Of a DNA stretch of 64,000 nucleotides, positions 17,835 to 28,493 are shown piece by piece; positions within the stretch are counted from its first letter, which is position 1; every line of letters begins with the position of its first letter. The notes beneath the pieces were generated by a model. The model searched no databases. It saw only the letters and a list, made by a program, of their open reading frames with translations, and had not been told where the DNA came from. Source of the DNA: Selaginella moellendorffii. Taxonomy: Eukaryota > Streptophyta > Lycopodiopsida > Selaginellales > Selaginellaceae. The translations under genes and the position numbers were made by a program. The stretch lies in NCBI RefSeq assembly GCF_000143415.4, contig NW_003314330.1, positions 372,001 to 436,000 of the forward strand, written 5' to 3'.

Positions 17835-19341
17835 AGCTATGTTCTCTCTCTCCTTTTTCTAACTTCCAGTGCGATAATACGACAATGTCCTGGAGAAAAA
17901 ATCAAACTTGGGGGTAAGCTTTTCCTTCGTCGTTTGTTCCTTTCACTTTTGGACTTTGTAGAGTGGAAGTCGAAAGCCATGGGATTACTTTTGGAAGGTT
18001 CCTTCTTAAAACGCATCAAGCAAGCGGCGCCGGAGAGAAACAAGCAAAAAAAAAACGCGAGAATCTCTTGTTTGAGGTGGACTGCACTAAGAACAATCGC
18101 GTGATCATTGATCCGGACTTGTGGGATTTTAAAAAGGCGTGGCCTTCATTGGAAATGCTTTTCTATGTTTTGTGCGTGGATCGATATCGTTGTGTTGTAG
18201 CAGTCGGGTTCACACTAGCCCAGTGCACACGGGGATATTCTCGGAGAACAGCTTTAAATCTGTAGGATATTCCCTCCAGACCTCACAGAGATTCGCTACC
18301 CAGTTATTCTTCCCGGATTTGATGAGAAAAATATTTGTTGTTTGTCATGATTTGGGGCGCTCGTACGGCGAGGCCGTTTCGACACCGAAACATCCGTGGG
18401 GCTGTCTGACACGTGTCACCATCCTGGCGGTTTACAGGCCTGGAATGCCCAGCGCCTTGGTATTATGCCGCGCACGCGTTTGGGCGCGCAGACTCCCGTT
18501 AACTGGTCGACACGTGGCAGGTCCCATGCCGTTGGATCTGCCGGATTTTAAATATCTCCGTCAGCTGACCTTGGCACCGTATGTGGCACTGGTAAGACCG
18601 TTCGATCCTGACACGTGGACAGGCTTGTGTCTGATGATGCTCAAGGCTATGGCTTGCGCGAGCGGATTGTCCCTCCCATCCCTCGTTCTTGCGGGATTGG
18701 AGCTAGGGTTATTGTCTCGCCGCTAGGGCCTGCTAAGGGCGACGACGATCTCCAGCGCGGCCGGCGCGCCACAGGTGGCTCGATTCTTCGCGTCTTGTTC
18801 TCTCCGGCGGCTGGCTTGTGAGCTCGAAGCTCCTCTTCGTGATTCCAGGGCCGTGCTACGGTAGGTCTGTAGAAATCTCATGGATGGAGAGGGCTTAGAG
18901 TACAGTGGGCTGCTGGAATGGAATTCCAGTCGAGTGTGAATGATCTCGCGGCCCAGGAGGATGAGTGGGAATGCTTGCCGGTTTAAAGCCGCATTATGGT
19001 GAGCTCCATAGATAGATGATAGATCTCGTCCGGCAAGGTGAGCGGGATTTCGTGGTACATCCACACAGCTGGTCGCTATTTAAGAAATTTGGCCTGGGCT
19101 CCTCCTGGATTGCCACTGCTGCCATCAATTCCTCTTTTTGAGAGTCAAGCGATTTCTCCAAGTCCAGGTTAGCGGCTTCATTTATTTCTTCCCTTCCAGT
19201 TTTTTTGTTTCTTCCTCTTCCTCGTTTTTCTTTTTTCTTTTTACTGGAGCTAACGAACAGTGATCGCTGACGATGCTCCAGGCACCCAAGGGTGATGCAC
19301 ACATATTTTGTACCATTCGGCTGACTTGAAGTGGCGATGAG
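17835..19341. promoter_or_regulatory. Long intergenic region with three G-boxes upstream of TIFY gene
   Basis: The first ~450 bp is the 3' flank of anthranilate synthase. Beyond this, three perfect CACGTG G-boxes occur at 18410-18415, 18511-18516 and 18612-18617, each inside an ACACGTG-type ABRE context and spaced almost exactly 101 bp apart. G-boxes bind bHLH (MYC) and bZIP factors. The next gene downstream, starting at 19342, is a TIFY-family regulator, so these are likely its control sites. Short open frames within the region look like chance. Confidence 0.5.
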
Positions 19342-21070
19342 ATGAGCTTAGTGGTTATGGAGGAGCAAAGTCAACCTGTCTTTCGGGATTTTTTGGGCTC
19401 GTCAGCGGCCCCCAATCCAGAGACAAAGCAGCCGGAGCTGTCGGCGACGGACTCGGTCAGGGTTTCGCAAAACAGTGGCTTCATGGAGCAAGAGGATGGA
19501 GAGGCGTCTGTAAGAGGGGGATCCACATTCTCGGCGCCATGTCCATCGTCGGCCCCAGGTCCCAGCTTCCCGGCCTCATCCGACCCAGGAACGGGTAAAG
19601 TTTTTCTCCGTCACGGCTACGGAGCTATGAAGCTGACAGTCTCTTGTCTTTTCACAGAGCTCTGGCGCCATGGCAAAGCTCCTGCTGGTATGCCATTTAG
19701 TCATGCCATCAAGGCTGCTAATTGCGTGAATGATGACGTTACGAGGAAACGGGAGGAGCTTGCAAACAGGGCTGCTTTCAGGGAGAATGATATGATGGAG
19801 GGCTCGCGTCCTAGCAAGGTATGGTTGCTCCAATCTCGCTTACAGAAATATCTCACCCTCTCTTTCTTTTCTTGTTTCAAGGCTTCCCGGTTTAAGCAAA
19901 GAGAAAACGAGACCCTTCCAAGTACAGGTGATTTCGGCCTCACGATGCAGCCTCCTCGAACCTCGCAAGCTGGAGGTAACTTGTGGCTCCAAACTTCGGT
20001 TTTTAATCCGTCCACGGGTACGTCGAAGCGGATAGAATCTTCCAGGCCGACTTCGGGCGTGCCTATGCTAGCTCGTCCTATGCAAGCCACCTCGGGTGCT
20101 ACCGCAGGTGCTACTGCTGGCGGGGTGTTTTCGCGCAACCCTGCGAGCAGCATTCTGCCTCCTCCAGCGGACGAGGGATCTAGAACAGGTTTGCAAGGTG
20201 GTGGCATCGCAGCACTCATCAACAGCGCTAATGCCAAGCTGCCGTCGGCAAGACCGCTCGCTGAGCCTCCGGCGCTCGAGCGCACTGCTAGTCTGGACAG
20301 ACCGAAGCCTCCTCTCCAAAATGGAGGCTCAGATTCTTTACTGCCCTCGTAAGCTAACTCTACATCTTCGAGTCACTGCGAAACAAAGCTAATGTTTTTC
20401 CTTGCCGCAGACACAAGACTTCGACAACGTCAGCTACTCGGCAGCTGACAATATTCTACGGGGGACATGCTCATGTGTTTGACGATGTATCTCCGGAAAA
20501 GGTGAGAAGAAACTCCCAAGTCAATTTTATTTTTTTATTCTTTTTTCCTTTCTCATGCTTTGGCTTTGATCGTGGCATTCCAGGCAGACGCGATCATGCA
20601 AATGGCTGGCTCCAACGGGAGATCGTGGTCCACGACGTATGCTCATCGATCCTCGCGGTCCGAGGGCTCTCTGGCCGATCTCCGACGAGAGAAAGCCGCG
20701 ATTGGCGCGACCTCACTGACGGTTCCATCGGAGAACCAAAACGCTCCTTCGAATCTCCAGCGCAAGCACAGGATTCCCCCCGACCACCACACTGTCAAAG
20801 TCGGGATTCCTGGAGACGTGCCAGTTCCTTCAGGTACTTCCAAACAGCTCCAAAGTTGTTCTAAAGCGTTCTTTTCCTTAACTTCGCAGGCATTCCAATT
20901 GGAGATGGAAATCGATTCGCAATGGCCAACGGCCGAGCCCCTGCTGGACTTCACGGCTCCTTCTACAACATGAAAGAGGTAAAAAAAAACCTCTTTTTTG
21001 GTGGATTTATGCTGAAAGATTGGATTTCTTTGCATTGCAGACCGCTAGCAATGGCCAGCACTGGCTATAG
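19342..21070 (+). CDS. TIFY8: TIFY8-like transcriptional regulator
   Basis: Several short exons encode a largely disordered Ser/Pro-rich nuclear protein that starts MSLVVMEEQSQPVFRDFLGS. Near the middle-to-C-terminal part is the TIFY/ZIM domain, QLTIFYGGHAHVFDD followed by SPEKADAIMQMAGS. That wording and the N-terminal FRDFLG motif match the TIFY8 branch. No Jas degron, PPD or CCT/GATA domain follows, so it is neither JAZ, PEAPOD nor ZML. In angiosperms TIFY8 recruits NINJA-TOPLESS corepressors through the TIFY domain. The last exon is short (21041-21070), ending NGQHWL. The upstream region has three G-boxes. DNA binding by the protein itself is not expected. Confidence 0.88.
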
Positions 21071-21204
21071 ACAGGTTTGGCACTAGGTAGTGTAAATTAT
21101 GACAACATCGAGCTTTTACAATTTTCTCGCCTTCCATTGGCTGCGTGGCACTGTGACGTGGAGCTGATGTGTACTAGGGCTTCGCAATTTCTAGGGTTTG
21201 TGCG

Positions 21205-21559
21205 ATGGCTGAGGCGCGCTCGGTAATGCGGGCGCTGCTGCGCGCCCGGAAGGTCGCATTCAAGGGCGACAGGCCGATGATCGACGCGGCCGCGAAGCAC
21301 GTACGATCGATCTTCGAGGAGCGGCGGCGGGTGAGCGATCCGGTGGAGCTTGAGAAGAATCTCCAGGAGGGGCGGGAGGCGGCGCAATACCTGGTGGAGA
21401 ATGTAATCCAAGCCAAGAGGAATTCGCAAGGCCACTACGGTAAGCAGATTCTCTAGTCCCTCTTGTGATTATTGAACCATAGCGATGGTATGGTTTTCTC
21501 TAGCAATGGGCTTAAAGAAGGAACACATGGGAATGGAATTTGAGGGAGCGTCTCGATAA
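21205..21559 (+). CDS. MZM1: LYR-motif protein, mitochondrial zinc maintenance protein 1 (LYRM7) type
   Basis: Exon 1 (21205-21439) starts MAEARSVMRALLRARKVAF, with LLRARK as the degenerate LYR signature. Splicing from CTACG|GTAAGC to an acceptor at 21503 adds exon 2 (21504-21559), ending EFEGASR. The product is 96 residues, the usual size. MZM1/LYRM7 proteins are matrix chaperones that stabilise the Rieske iron-sulphur protein before insertion into respiratory complex III. Charged helices (FEERRRVSDPVELEKNLQE, AQYLVENVIQAKRN) match the family three-helix fold. It begins only about 135 bp after TIFY8 on the same strand. Confidence 0.85.
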
Positions 21560-21957
21560 GCTCGTTGGTATAGATTCTACTTTTTGCTACTTCCTACTGA
21601 TTGCTGGAATCCTGGATGCTTTCAATAACCTTTTGACATTTTTGTCATTTTTTTTTTTTTGAGATATGCAATACTTTTTGGCTGAAAACCTTTATACCTT
21701 CTTCGTTGTTATTTGACAAATGCAAATAAACCATTGTATGTTAAAAGAATAAACCTAAACCTCTAAACACTATTAGGCATTAAGGACAGGTTTGTAACCT
21801 CAGCATCGCTTTTCCGAAGGATTTGAGAGGCCTCAAAGGGAGTTGGAGAGTATGGAGTGTCTATCAATTAATCATCCAGAATGCCGATCCAAGGTAGTAG
21901 TGCATGTGAAACTCTCTTGTAAAATTTGAATTGAATATGAAGTTTATGAACCTTTCG
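21560..21957. other. Intergenic AT-rich stretch
   Basis: Convergent 3' flanks of MZM1 and the GT90 gene. It contains a poly-T run near 21650 and no exon or RNA gene that I can support. Confidence 0.5.
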
Positions 21958-23642
21958 TTATGTAGCTTGCAGCTTTATTCTCTTGTAGCCTTCTCTTTGC
22001 TTGGAAAGCATCATATCAGCGGATATGCTGTTGGCCAGCGTGCATACCTTTCGAGGTCTTGGCCCATTTCTTGGTAGTGTGAGCTCGTGTCCGGGCAAGC
22101 TGGATTCCAGCGTCATCCGCTGCGCTTCTGGTGGTGGCACCGGTTTGAACTTGAGCAGCTTCCCATACTCTCGGAGCAGCTGAAGCATGTACTGGTACAC
22201 GAAGTCCATGCTGAGATCTTTGTCTAGAAATGACTTTGCACATTCCCCAATTGCAGCGGCCTGGAGCACGAGAGGGTTTACGGACTATTGTTGACTAAGG
22301 CGAGATCCAAAGTCTTACCTCCTTCGGGTGAGCATTTCCCCAGTCGACAGCAAACTTAGTCGAGTTGCAAATGTTGTCTCTATCCACAGGCCAAAAATGA
22401 ACGAAAGGAATCAGTGACCGGGCGAAGAACTCCTGAAACATCGGCTCGATTTGTAGGACTGTTGAACCGCATGCCAATATGTACTTGAAACTGACAGACC
22501 ATCCTCCTCCTTGGACATAAATCTTATACCTGAAACAGAGTCACCCTCAGCAAGCAATCAACCAAATGAAACACCTGTGTTGGCACTGTTTTGACAAGTC
22601 TGAATTGTTAAAATTGCGTTCCCTTTCAGCAAACCAGTCCTGCACAGGTCATTGTAACATTTTCAAGCCTTTTGACAGAATTCACTCACCTGGTGGTATG
22701 TTACGAGGTTGTAGTTGTGCGTGTTGTTGGCGGTGCATTTGACCAAGTCCGCTCTAGCCGGACCCATGTCGTAGTTCCCCTTCCAGAATGCTATCGGCTG
22801 CCTGTGTGACCAATCTAGTTTCTTGGCTCCAGAAAAGATTTTTCCCTTTTCTAAACTCCAGGGAAGGATATTAACTTCTGGCCTGTACACCAGAGTGCAT
22901 GCTCAGTTCCGAAACGACCAAAAACACTCAGACTCACCATCCCCAATAGGACCAATCTGGAAACACAATGTCGTAGTGGTCACCTCTGCTGGTGCAATAA
23001 AGGAACAGTGGCGGAGGAGGCCAGGATCCATTCTTCTCAGGCTGGTGCTCCGCTCTGAACACGAGTGGCCAATCTCCGCAGTTGAACATGAGGTCAACGT
23101 CAGGAACCATCCCTGGATACTCTTTCAGCAGCATTAGCAAACCCCACAGCGTGAAATCATCCCGGGTTTCGAAGCACTTATTGTATCGCTCCATGTAGAG
23201 AGTCCCGTTAACTATTACTACACGGAAATCTGCTTTGGATCGAGCATCTTGGAGGTTTTGTTGGGAAATCCCTGTTTCTTTCCAAGGTGCGAGATCATTC
23301 TCAATCCAGGCGAAGTACGAAGGGCATTGATTTTCCGAATTTGGGGATAGACATCTCTGGAGCTCCCGCAGATCGCTCTTCTGCAGCCTGAAGAAAGAGC
23401 CTGGAGAATCTGAAGCAGAAGCGGACTCCTGACTGCTCAAGGTCCAGGTCCAATCCCAGTTCCAGTTCCAATTCACAGCCTTCAATTCAAAATCCAAGCA
23501 GCCAATTAACGCGAATTTCTCTTGAGAAGCTCACCTGAAGATGCTCCGTAACGAAGACGAATAAGATCAGCGTAACAATGATAACAATCCCGGGCTTGCT
23601 GAGCTTCCTCCAAAGAGGCGAAATCGCAGTGAACTCCACCAT
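21958..23642 (-). CDS. GT90 family O-glucosyl/xylosyltransferase-like type II membrane protein
   Basis: The protein starts MVEFTAISPLWRKLSKPG and has one N-terminal signal anchor (IVIIVTLILFVFVTEH), placing the catalytic part in the ER/Golgi lumen. After a short Trp-rich stem comes the CAP10/Glyco_transf_90 domain. Signatures are DFTLWGLLMLLKEYPGMVPD, VDLMFNCGDWP, IVFPDWSYWGWPEVNI, PIAFWKGNYDMGP, and HRYKIYVQGGGWSVSFKYIL with the later ACGSTVLQ. These match the plant family once called DUF821, related to animal Rumi/POGLUT. The donor is probably UDP-glucose or UDP-xylose and the acceptor is unknown. Six or more short introns are present. It ends GYKRIKLQAT. Confidence 0.88.
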
Positions 23643-23779
23643 AACTTCAGAGCGAGACTGTTGACAAAACAGTCATAAGAAAATCGAGTGGTTGACTTCC
23701 AAGCACGAAAAGATTAAGTTTACATTTCCATGCATGCCAGAAATTAAGGCATGAATGATACTTAGTTCAACATCAGCCA

Positions 23780-24028
23780 TTACTGTTTGTTAGGTATAAA
23801 ACCACTTGGGATCATTGTTCCACTTTCTTGTGCTTGAGCCGCCCGAATCTCCTCCGTTCTACGCAGGTATTCAGACCTTTCAGCTGGCGTAAACTGCTGC
23901 ATTTCCTCGGCTTCTCTCTGGGCATTCCGAGAGAGCGATCGAGCTGTTCGAGCAAATGCCTGAGAATGATTCGATCTCCCACTCGTGATCAGCAACGACC
24001 TGGAAGGAGCCTTGGAGAGAGCCTTTGC
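23780..24028 (-). CDS. Possible small exon or ORF, hypothetical
   Basis: A minus-strand frame is open for 83 codons between stops, ending SGFIPNKQ. It contains a polar helical stretch (NAQREAEEMQQFTPAERSEY) that looks protein-like. No ATG lies at its 5' end; the first Met is inside that helix. A CTTCCAG acceptor-like site near 24003 suggests it may be the last exon of a short gene whose first exon I could not find between 24030 and 24630. I do not recognise it. Confidence 0.3.
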   Translation of the reverse strand, partial: AKALSKAPSRSLLITSGRSNHSQAFARTARSLSRNAQREAEEMQQFTPAERSEYLRRTEEIRAAQAQESGTMIPSGFIPNKQ

Positions 24029-24029
24029 T

Positions 24030-24637
24030 TACTCGATGTCTATAAAAAAATTAAGAACTTGGAAGCAGAGAAGGCAAGTTGATTCTTCTAAACATTGGAG
24101 CCACTGGAGCTCACAACAACCCAAGAGGCGCACACACACATAAAGGAGGCGCAAGAAGGAATCAATGGGAGAAGAAAAACTATCAAAAGGAAGTAACTTT
24201 CCACTGAAAGATCCCTTGTAAAGTAGGCTGGAATATTGAAGATTGAGTTAACGCAAAGATTTCTTCTGTTTGCAACACAAAATAGTGGTAAATTGCAGCC
24301 AAGTTCCTTCCTCACTATCTTCTCTCTTTTGTTAGTTTCTTGCACCAATTTGTGGTTCTAAAACCATTCTCGCACCAACTCGTGATTTTGAAACCCTTTG
24401 ATCTTCCTAGATGGATTAGAGTGATAATTCGTTCTTTGAAAATGTTCGCACTTGAGAGGCTGTGTTTTGGGCCATATCTGTCCAGCACGGCCTTAGTAGT
24501 CCTCTTGAATCGTGATCCCTTTGACATCTCGATCCTGTGCTAGATGGATACGTTGGAGCTACTTACATTTGGCAATCAAGACGATGTTATGTACAATCTG
24601 GCTATTTACAAATCAGACGTTTTCTCGTCTTCTTTCC
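24030..24637. other. E2 gene 3' flank, no supported gene
   Basis: This holds the 3' flank of the E2 gene. A minus frame at 24315-24527 begins MSKGSRFKRTTKAVLDRYG but has no further support and may be chance. Confidence 0.4.
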
Positions 24638-25468
24638 TCACGGGTCTGCTTGCCAGCCCATGGTGTCGTCTTCGCTCGACGTGTAGCCATCGTCACTGAT
24701 CTCCTCGTCACTGCTCTCTTCCACAGCGGTTTGCGCATCTTTGGGCTTGGCATATCTCTCGCAGTACTCTATAATCCAAAGCACACCACAGAACTTCAAA
24801 GCTAAACTAGAGGATTTCTTACCTTTCACCTTTTGCTCGTACTTTTCTTTGTCCCTCATCATCAGCGACCCGGCCTCGCCATTCAAAGGGTCACTTGGAT
24901 TTGGATACAGCAGCAGCTGCGGAAGGAATGACTCGAAAACATTGACGAGGTCTGCCAAAACCAATACAAGCTCGAACCCAAAAGAAGAACAAAGACTGAA
25001 GAAACAAAAACTTTACCAAACATGGGGCTCCAAGTGTGATTGATCACATCCAGGCAAACAGATCCCGAGCTGAAAAGCACCGTCAGTCGCAGAGACAATG
25101 AGTCGAGAAAGAAAATTTACGACTCGTCGACATTCGGATGGAAGATCTTGTTCACGAATCCAATGGAGGGCGATTTGTAGGGATAAGAGTCGGGAAGCTC
25201 AACGCGGACCTTCCACACTCCACTCTCATAAGGACCTGGCAATAGAATTCCTGGAATGATCTATCCCAAATTGAATGAAGAGAGTTCTTACTGTCTGCTG
25301 GACCCTGAAAATCCACAATGAACTCGTTCATGCCATCGTTGAGCATTTCCACCTTGTAATCGCTCATCATGCTGCCATAGCGCGATCGATTAGAGAATGG
25401 AAGCCTCGATGGCAACAAACTCACAGCTTCATCACATCCATCTCCCGGCGCCGGCTTGGAGACGACAT
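24638..25468 (-). CDS. Ubiquitin-conjugating enzyme E2, UBE2H type (plant UBC4/5/6 class)
   Basis: Exon 1 (25425-25468) encodes [15 protein letters not shown], the conserved start of this class. The E2 core follows: [53 protein letters not shown]. The active-site cysteine is in [17 protein letters not shown]. Next come [20 protein letters not shown] and EYCERYAKP, then an acidic tail ([19 protein letters not shown]) ending MGWQADP. It carries ubiquitin as a thioester and passes it to E3-bound substrates. The acidic tail is typical of UBE2H-like E2s. Introns are short. An AACCCTAAA telo-like motif lies just upstream. Confidence 0.94.
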
Positions 25469-25566
25469 TGCCCAAAAACCCTAAACAAATGAGCGTGTTC
25501 TATACATATACCAGCGTAGAATATTCTAGTGGATTTGGGGCATTTGGGGCATTTGGGATGGGATGA

Positions 25567-28266
25567 ATGCTTGCCAAGAGAGAAAGAAGGGAGGTCTACA
25601 ACCAATGCATCCAGCGTCTCCAGGAATGCGCCAATGCGCGGGCGCTGGGCGATGGCAAGCGCGCTCACGAGCTCATCCAGGAATCGGGCTGGATCCACGA
25701 CAGGCTGCTGGGAAATCTCCTCATCCGGATGTATGGCATCTGCGGCTGCCTGGCCGACGCCATCGCCGCCTTCGATGCGATCCGGGAGCGCAACGTCTAC
25801 TCCTGGAATCTCATCGTTGCGGCGAATGCCCAGAACGGGCAGCTCCATCACGCGGCGGCGCTCTTCGATCGCATGCCACAGCGGGATTTGTTCGCGTGGA
25901 ACGCGATGATAGGGATTTTCTGCCAGGCCTCGCATCTGGAGGAGGCCAAGAGCGTCTTTGATCGGATGCCGGAGAGGGAGGCGCTGTCTTGGAACTCGAT
26001 TCTTGCGGCCTTCTCTCAAAACAGCCATGCTCACCACGCTCTCGAAATATTTCGCAGGATGCCGGCGCGCGATCTCTCCTCCTGGAATTCGATGATACAG
26101 ATCCACGCGCAGCTGGATCAGACCGACGCCCTGCCGGGATTGTTCGACGCAATGCCAGAACGAGACGTGATTTCCTGGACGACGATCGTCGCGGCATTCG
26201 CAAGAAAAGGGCAAATGGAGAGGGCGGGGGAGATCTTCCGCCTGATGCCACAGACCAACACTCGCGGCTGGAATGTGATCCTCGTCGGCTCCTCCCGCGG
26301 TGCCAGATCCATCTTCGACACCATGCCGGAGAGAGATCTCGTCTCGTGGAACGAATTCATCGCCGCCAGTGCCAAGATCGGCGATCTCGACGCCGCCTCG
26401 ACGATCTTCCAGCTGATGCCGCGGCGCGACGTGATTTCCTGGACGACGATGCTCCACGGCGTGATGAGCTATGGGCGCCTGGAGCACGCCAAGGAGCTCT
26501 TCGACGAGATTCCGGCGCGGAATGTCGTGACGTGGACGGTGGCGATTACGTCCTACGGCGACGGTGGCGATGTGGATTCCGCGCGGGAGGCCTTCGCGCG
26601 AATGCCCCAGCACAATCTCTTCACCTGGAACGCGATGATGAGTGCTCTCTCTGATCAAGGTAACGCGATCCATCTCCAGGATGCCAGGGATATCTTTGAT
26701 GCTCTGCCTTACAGGGACACGATCTCTTGGAACACTCTCATCTCCGGCTATGCCCAGCAGGGGCAAATCTGTGATGCGTTTGATCTCTTCGCCCATATGC
26801 CCGGCCGCGACAATGTCTCCTGGAACGCAATCCTCCTGGCCTACACCGAGGGATCGCTGCTCCAAAACGCGATCGCGCTCTTCGATCGAATGCCCTGCCG
26901 GGATCTCATCGCGTGGAACACGATGATCCGGGCGTATGCCCTGGACGGGCATATCGACGAGGCACGGCAGGCGTTTGACGGCGCGGATGAGAAAGACGGG
27001 GTGGCGTGGACGGCCATGATCCGCGGGTACAACCACAATGGCTGCTCCGGCGAGGCCATTCGTCTCTTCATGGCGATGGACCTGGAAGGGATCAAGCCTT
27101 CCGGCGGGCTGTGCTTTGTGGCGGCGCTCAATTCGTGCTCGGCACCGCGGTTTCTCGAGCAGGGCAGGCGATTGTGTGAGAGGATCCTGGCGCTGGGTCT
27201 CGAGAGCGATCAGCTGGTAGCGGCGGGGCTGATCTACATGCTGGGAAAATGCGGGGATCTCCAGAAGGCTGCGCGATTCTACCGCGAGGAGCTCTCGGAG
27301 GATCGGCGAATTGCCGTGGCGGGAGCGATGATCTCGGCCCTCGCAGCGAATTCCCAGGTGGGCGCTGCACGGGAGCTCTTCGATCGTCTCCCAGAGCCCA
27401 CGAAGGACTGGAATGCGATGATCCAAGCTCACGTCGCGGCCGGGGAGATCGACAGAGCGGAGGAGCTCTTCCAGGAGATCCCAGCTCCAGACATCGTGAC
27501 CTGGTCGACGATGATCGCTGGCTACGCGCGATCCGGGCGAGGCGAGGAGGCGCTGCAGAGATTCCGGTCCATGGATCTGGAGGGCGTGCGCGCCGACGCC
27601 AGATCGTTCGTGGCGGCGGTGGAGGCGAGCGCGATCACTGCCGATTCATCGCAGCTGGAGACGATCCACGCGCTCGCGGTGGAATGCGACCTGGATTCAC
27701 ACACGATCGTGGGTACGAGCATCGTGGACGCGCTGTGCAAGCGCGGCAGCCTCGCCCACGCCTGGATCGCCTTCGCCAAGATCTCCAGCCGGCCCAGGAT
27801 CCCATGGAGCGCCATGGTCGGGGGTCTCGCACGGAACGGATATTCCCGCGAGTCTGTGGCGCTGTTCCGGGAGATGCTCGCGTACGGCGCCGCCCCCGAC
27901 GCCGTCACCTTCGTGTCCGTGCTGGCGGCGTGCAGCCACGGTGGGATGCTGCGCGATGGCGTCGGCTACTTCGTGGCGATGCCGTTGGATTTTGGAGTGT
28001 CGCCCACCGTGGATCACTACCGGTGTGTGGTGGATTTGCTTGGACGAGCCGGGCTGCTGGGAGAGGCCGAGGAGTTTTTGGAGGAGGCGATGCCGGTTTT
28101 GGGGAGGGAGGATAGCGTGGCGTGGACGTCGCTGCTGGGATCGTGTTGGAGCCATGGAGAAGTGGAGCGTGGGAAGCGACTGGGAGAGTTGGCGGTGGGG
28201 TTTAATTGGGAGGAGCAATCCTCGTCCCCCTTTGTGCTGCTCTCCCACTTATCATGCTCGGACTAG
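25567..28266 (+). CDS. Intron-less PPR protein, long run of 31-residue repeats (899 aa)
   Basis: A single exon starts MLAKRERREVYNQCIQRLQE, with the PLS-class N-terminal helix, at 25567. From about residue 75 to 475 almost every repeat is 31 residues long (for example RNVYSWNLIVAANAQNGQLH, RDLFAWNAMIGIFCQASHLE, RDVISWTTMLHGVMSYGRLE). These are S-type motifs in tandem. Longer P/L motifs (GIKPSGGLCFV, YGAAPDAVTFVSVLAACSHG) come later. The C-terminus has the start of an E1 motif (VAWTSLLGSCWSHGEVERGK) and stops at LSHLSCSD, lacking E+ and DYW. It probably binds organelle RNA and, if an editing factor, needs a DYW partner in trans. The start could also be the out-of-frame ATG at 25563, but that frame is short. 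Confidence 0.92.
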   Translation: MLAKRERREVYNQCIQRLQECANARALGDGKRAHELIQESGWIHDRLLGNLLIRMYGICGCLADAIAAFDAIRERNVYSWNLIVAANAQNGQLHHAAALFDRMPQRDLFAWNAMIGIFCQASHLEEAKSVFDRMPEREALSWNSILAAFSQNSHAHHALEIFRRMPARDLSSWNSMIQIHAQLDQTDALPGLFDAMPERDVISWTTIVAAFARKGQMERAGEIFRLMPQTNTRGWNVILVGSSRGARSIFDTMPERDLVSWNEFIAASAKIGDLDAASTIFQLMPRRDVISWTTMLHGVMSYGRLEHAKELFDEIPARNVVTWTVAITSYGDGGDVDSAREAFARMPQHNLFTWNAMMSALSDQGNAIHLQDARDIFDALPYRDTISWNTLISGYAQQGQICDAFDLFAHMPGRDNVSWNAILLAYTEGSLLQNAIALFDRMPCRDLIAWNTMIRAYALDGHIDEARQAFDGADEKDGVAWTAMIRGYNHNGCSGEAIRLFMAMDLEGIKPSGGLCFVAALNSCSAPRFLEQGRRLCERILALGLESDQLVAAGLIYMLGKCGDLQKAARFYREELSEDRRIAVAGAMISALAANSQVGAARELFDRLPEPTKDWNAMIQAHVAAGEIDRAEELFQEIPAPDIVTWSTMIAGYARSGRGEEALQRFRSMDLEGVRADARSFVAAVEASAITADSSQLETIHALAVECDLDSHTIVGTSIVDALCKRGSLAHAWIAFAKISSRPRIPWSAMVGGLARNGYSRESVALFREMLAYGAAPDAVTFVSVLAACSHGGMLRDGVGYFVAMPLDFGVSPTVDHYRCVVDLLGRAGLLGEAEEFLEEAMPVLGREDSVAWTSLLGSCWSHGEVERGKRLGELAVGFNWEEQSSSPFVLLSHLSCSD

Positions 28267-28493
28267 GCAGAATCGGCTTCCTTCTGCAAAATTTATTATT
28301 TTTGTTAGATTCTAGACATCCATCCTTTGTGAGGTTGAAACAAAGCACACTAACAGGAAGAGGATTAATTAACAAGACATTAATGTTTGCTCTACTATAA
28401 AAAGTTGAAAATTGATCACAGGAAAAGAATAAAATATGTCAACGAATCTCGGTGAGATCCGCCAAAACGATGCCGCCAAAAAAAACGCTTTCA

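Noticed and set aside
17963-18265. 100-codon plus-strand ORF after anthranilate synthase
   Set aside because: No domain, no supported splice, composition of a 3' flank.
18723-19302. Minus-strand ORFs upstream of the TIFY gene
   Set aside because: No homology cue and they lie in the likely promoter or 5' untranslated region.
25432-27432. 666-codon minus-strand ORF
   Set aside because: It lies antisense to a clear PPR gene, has no recognisable domain, and is explained by GC-rich codons in a 31-residue repeat.
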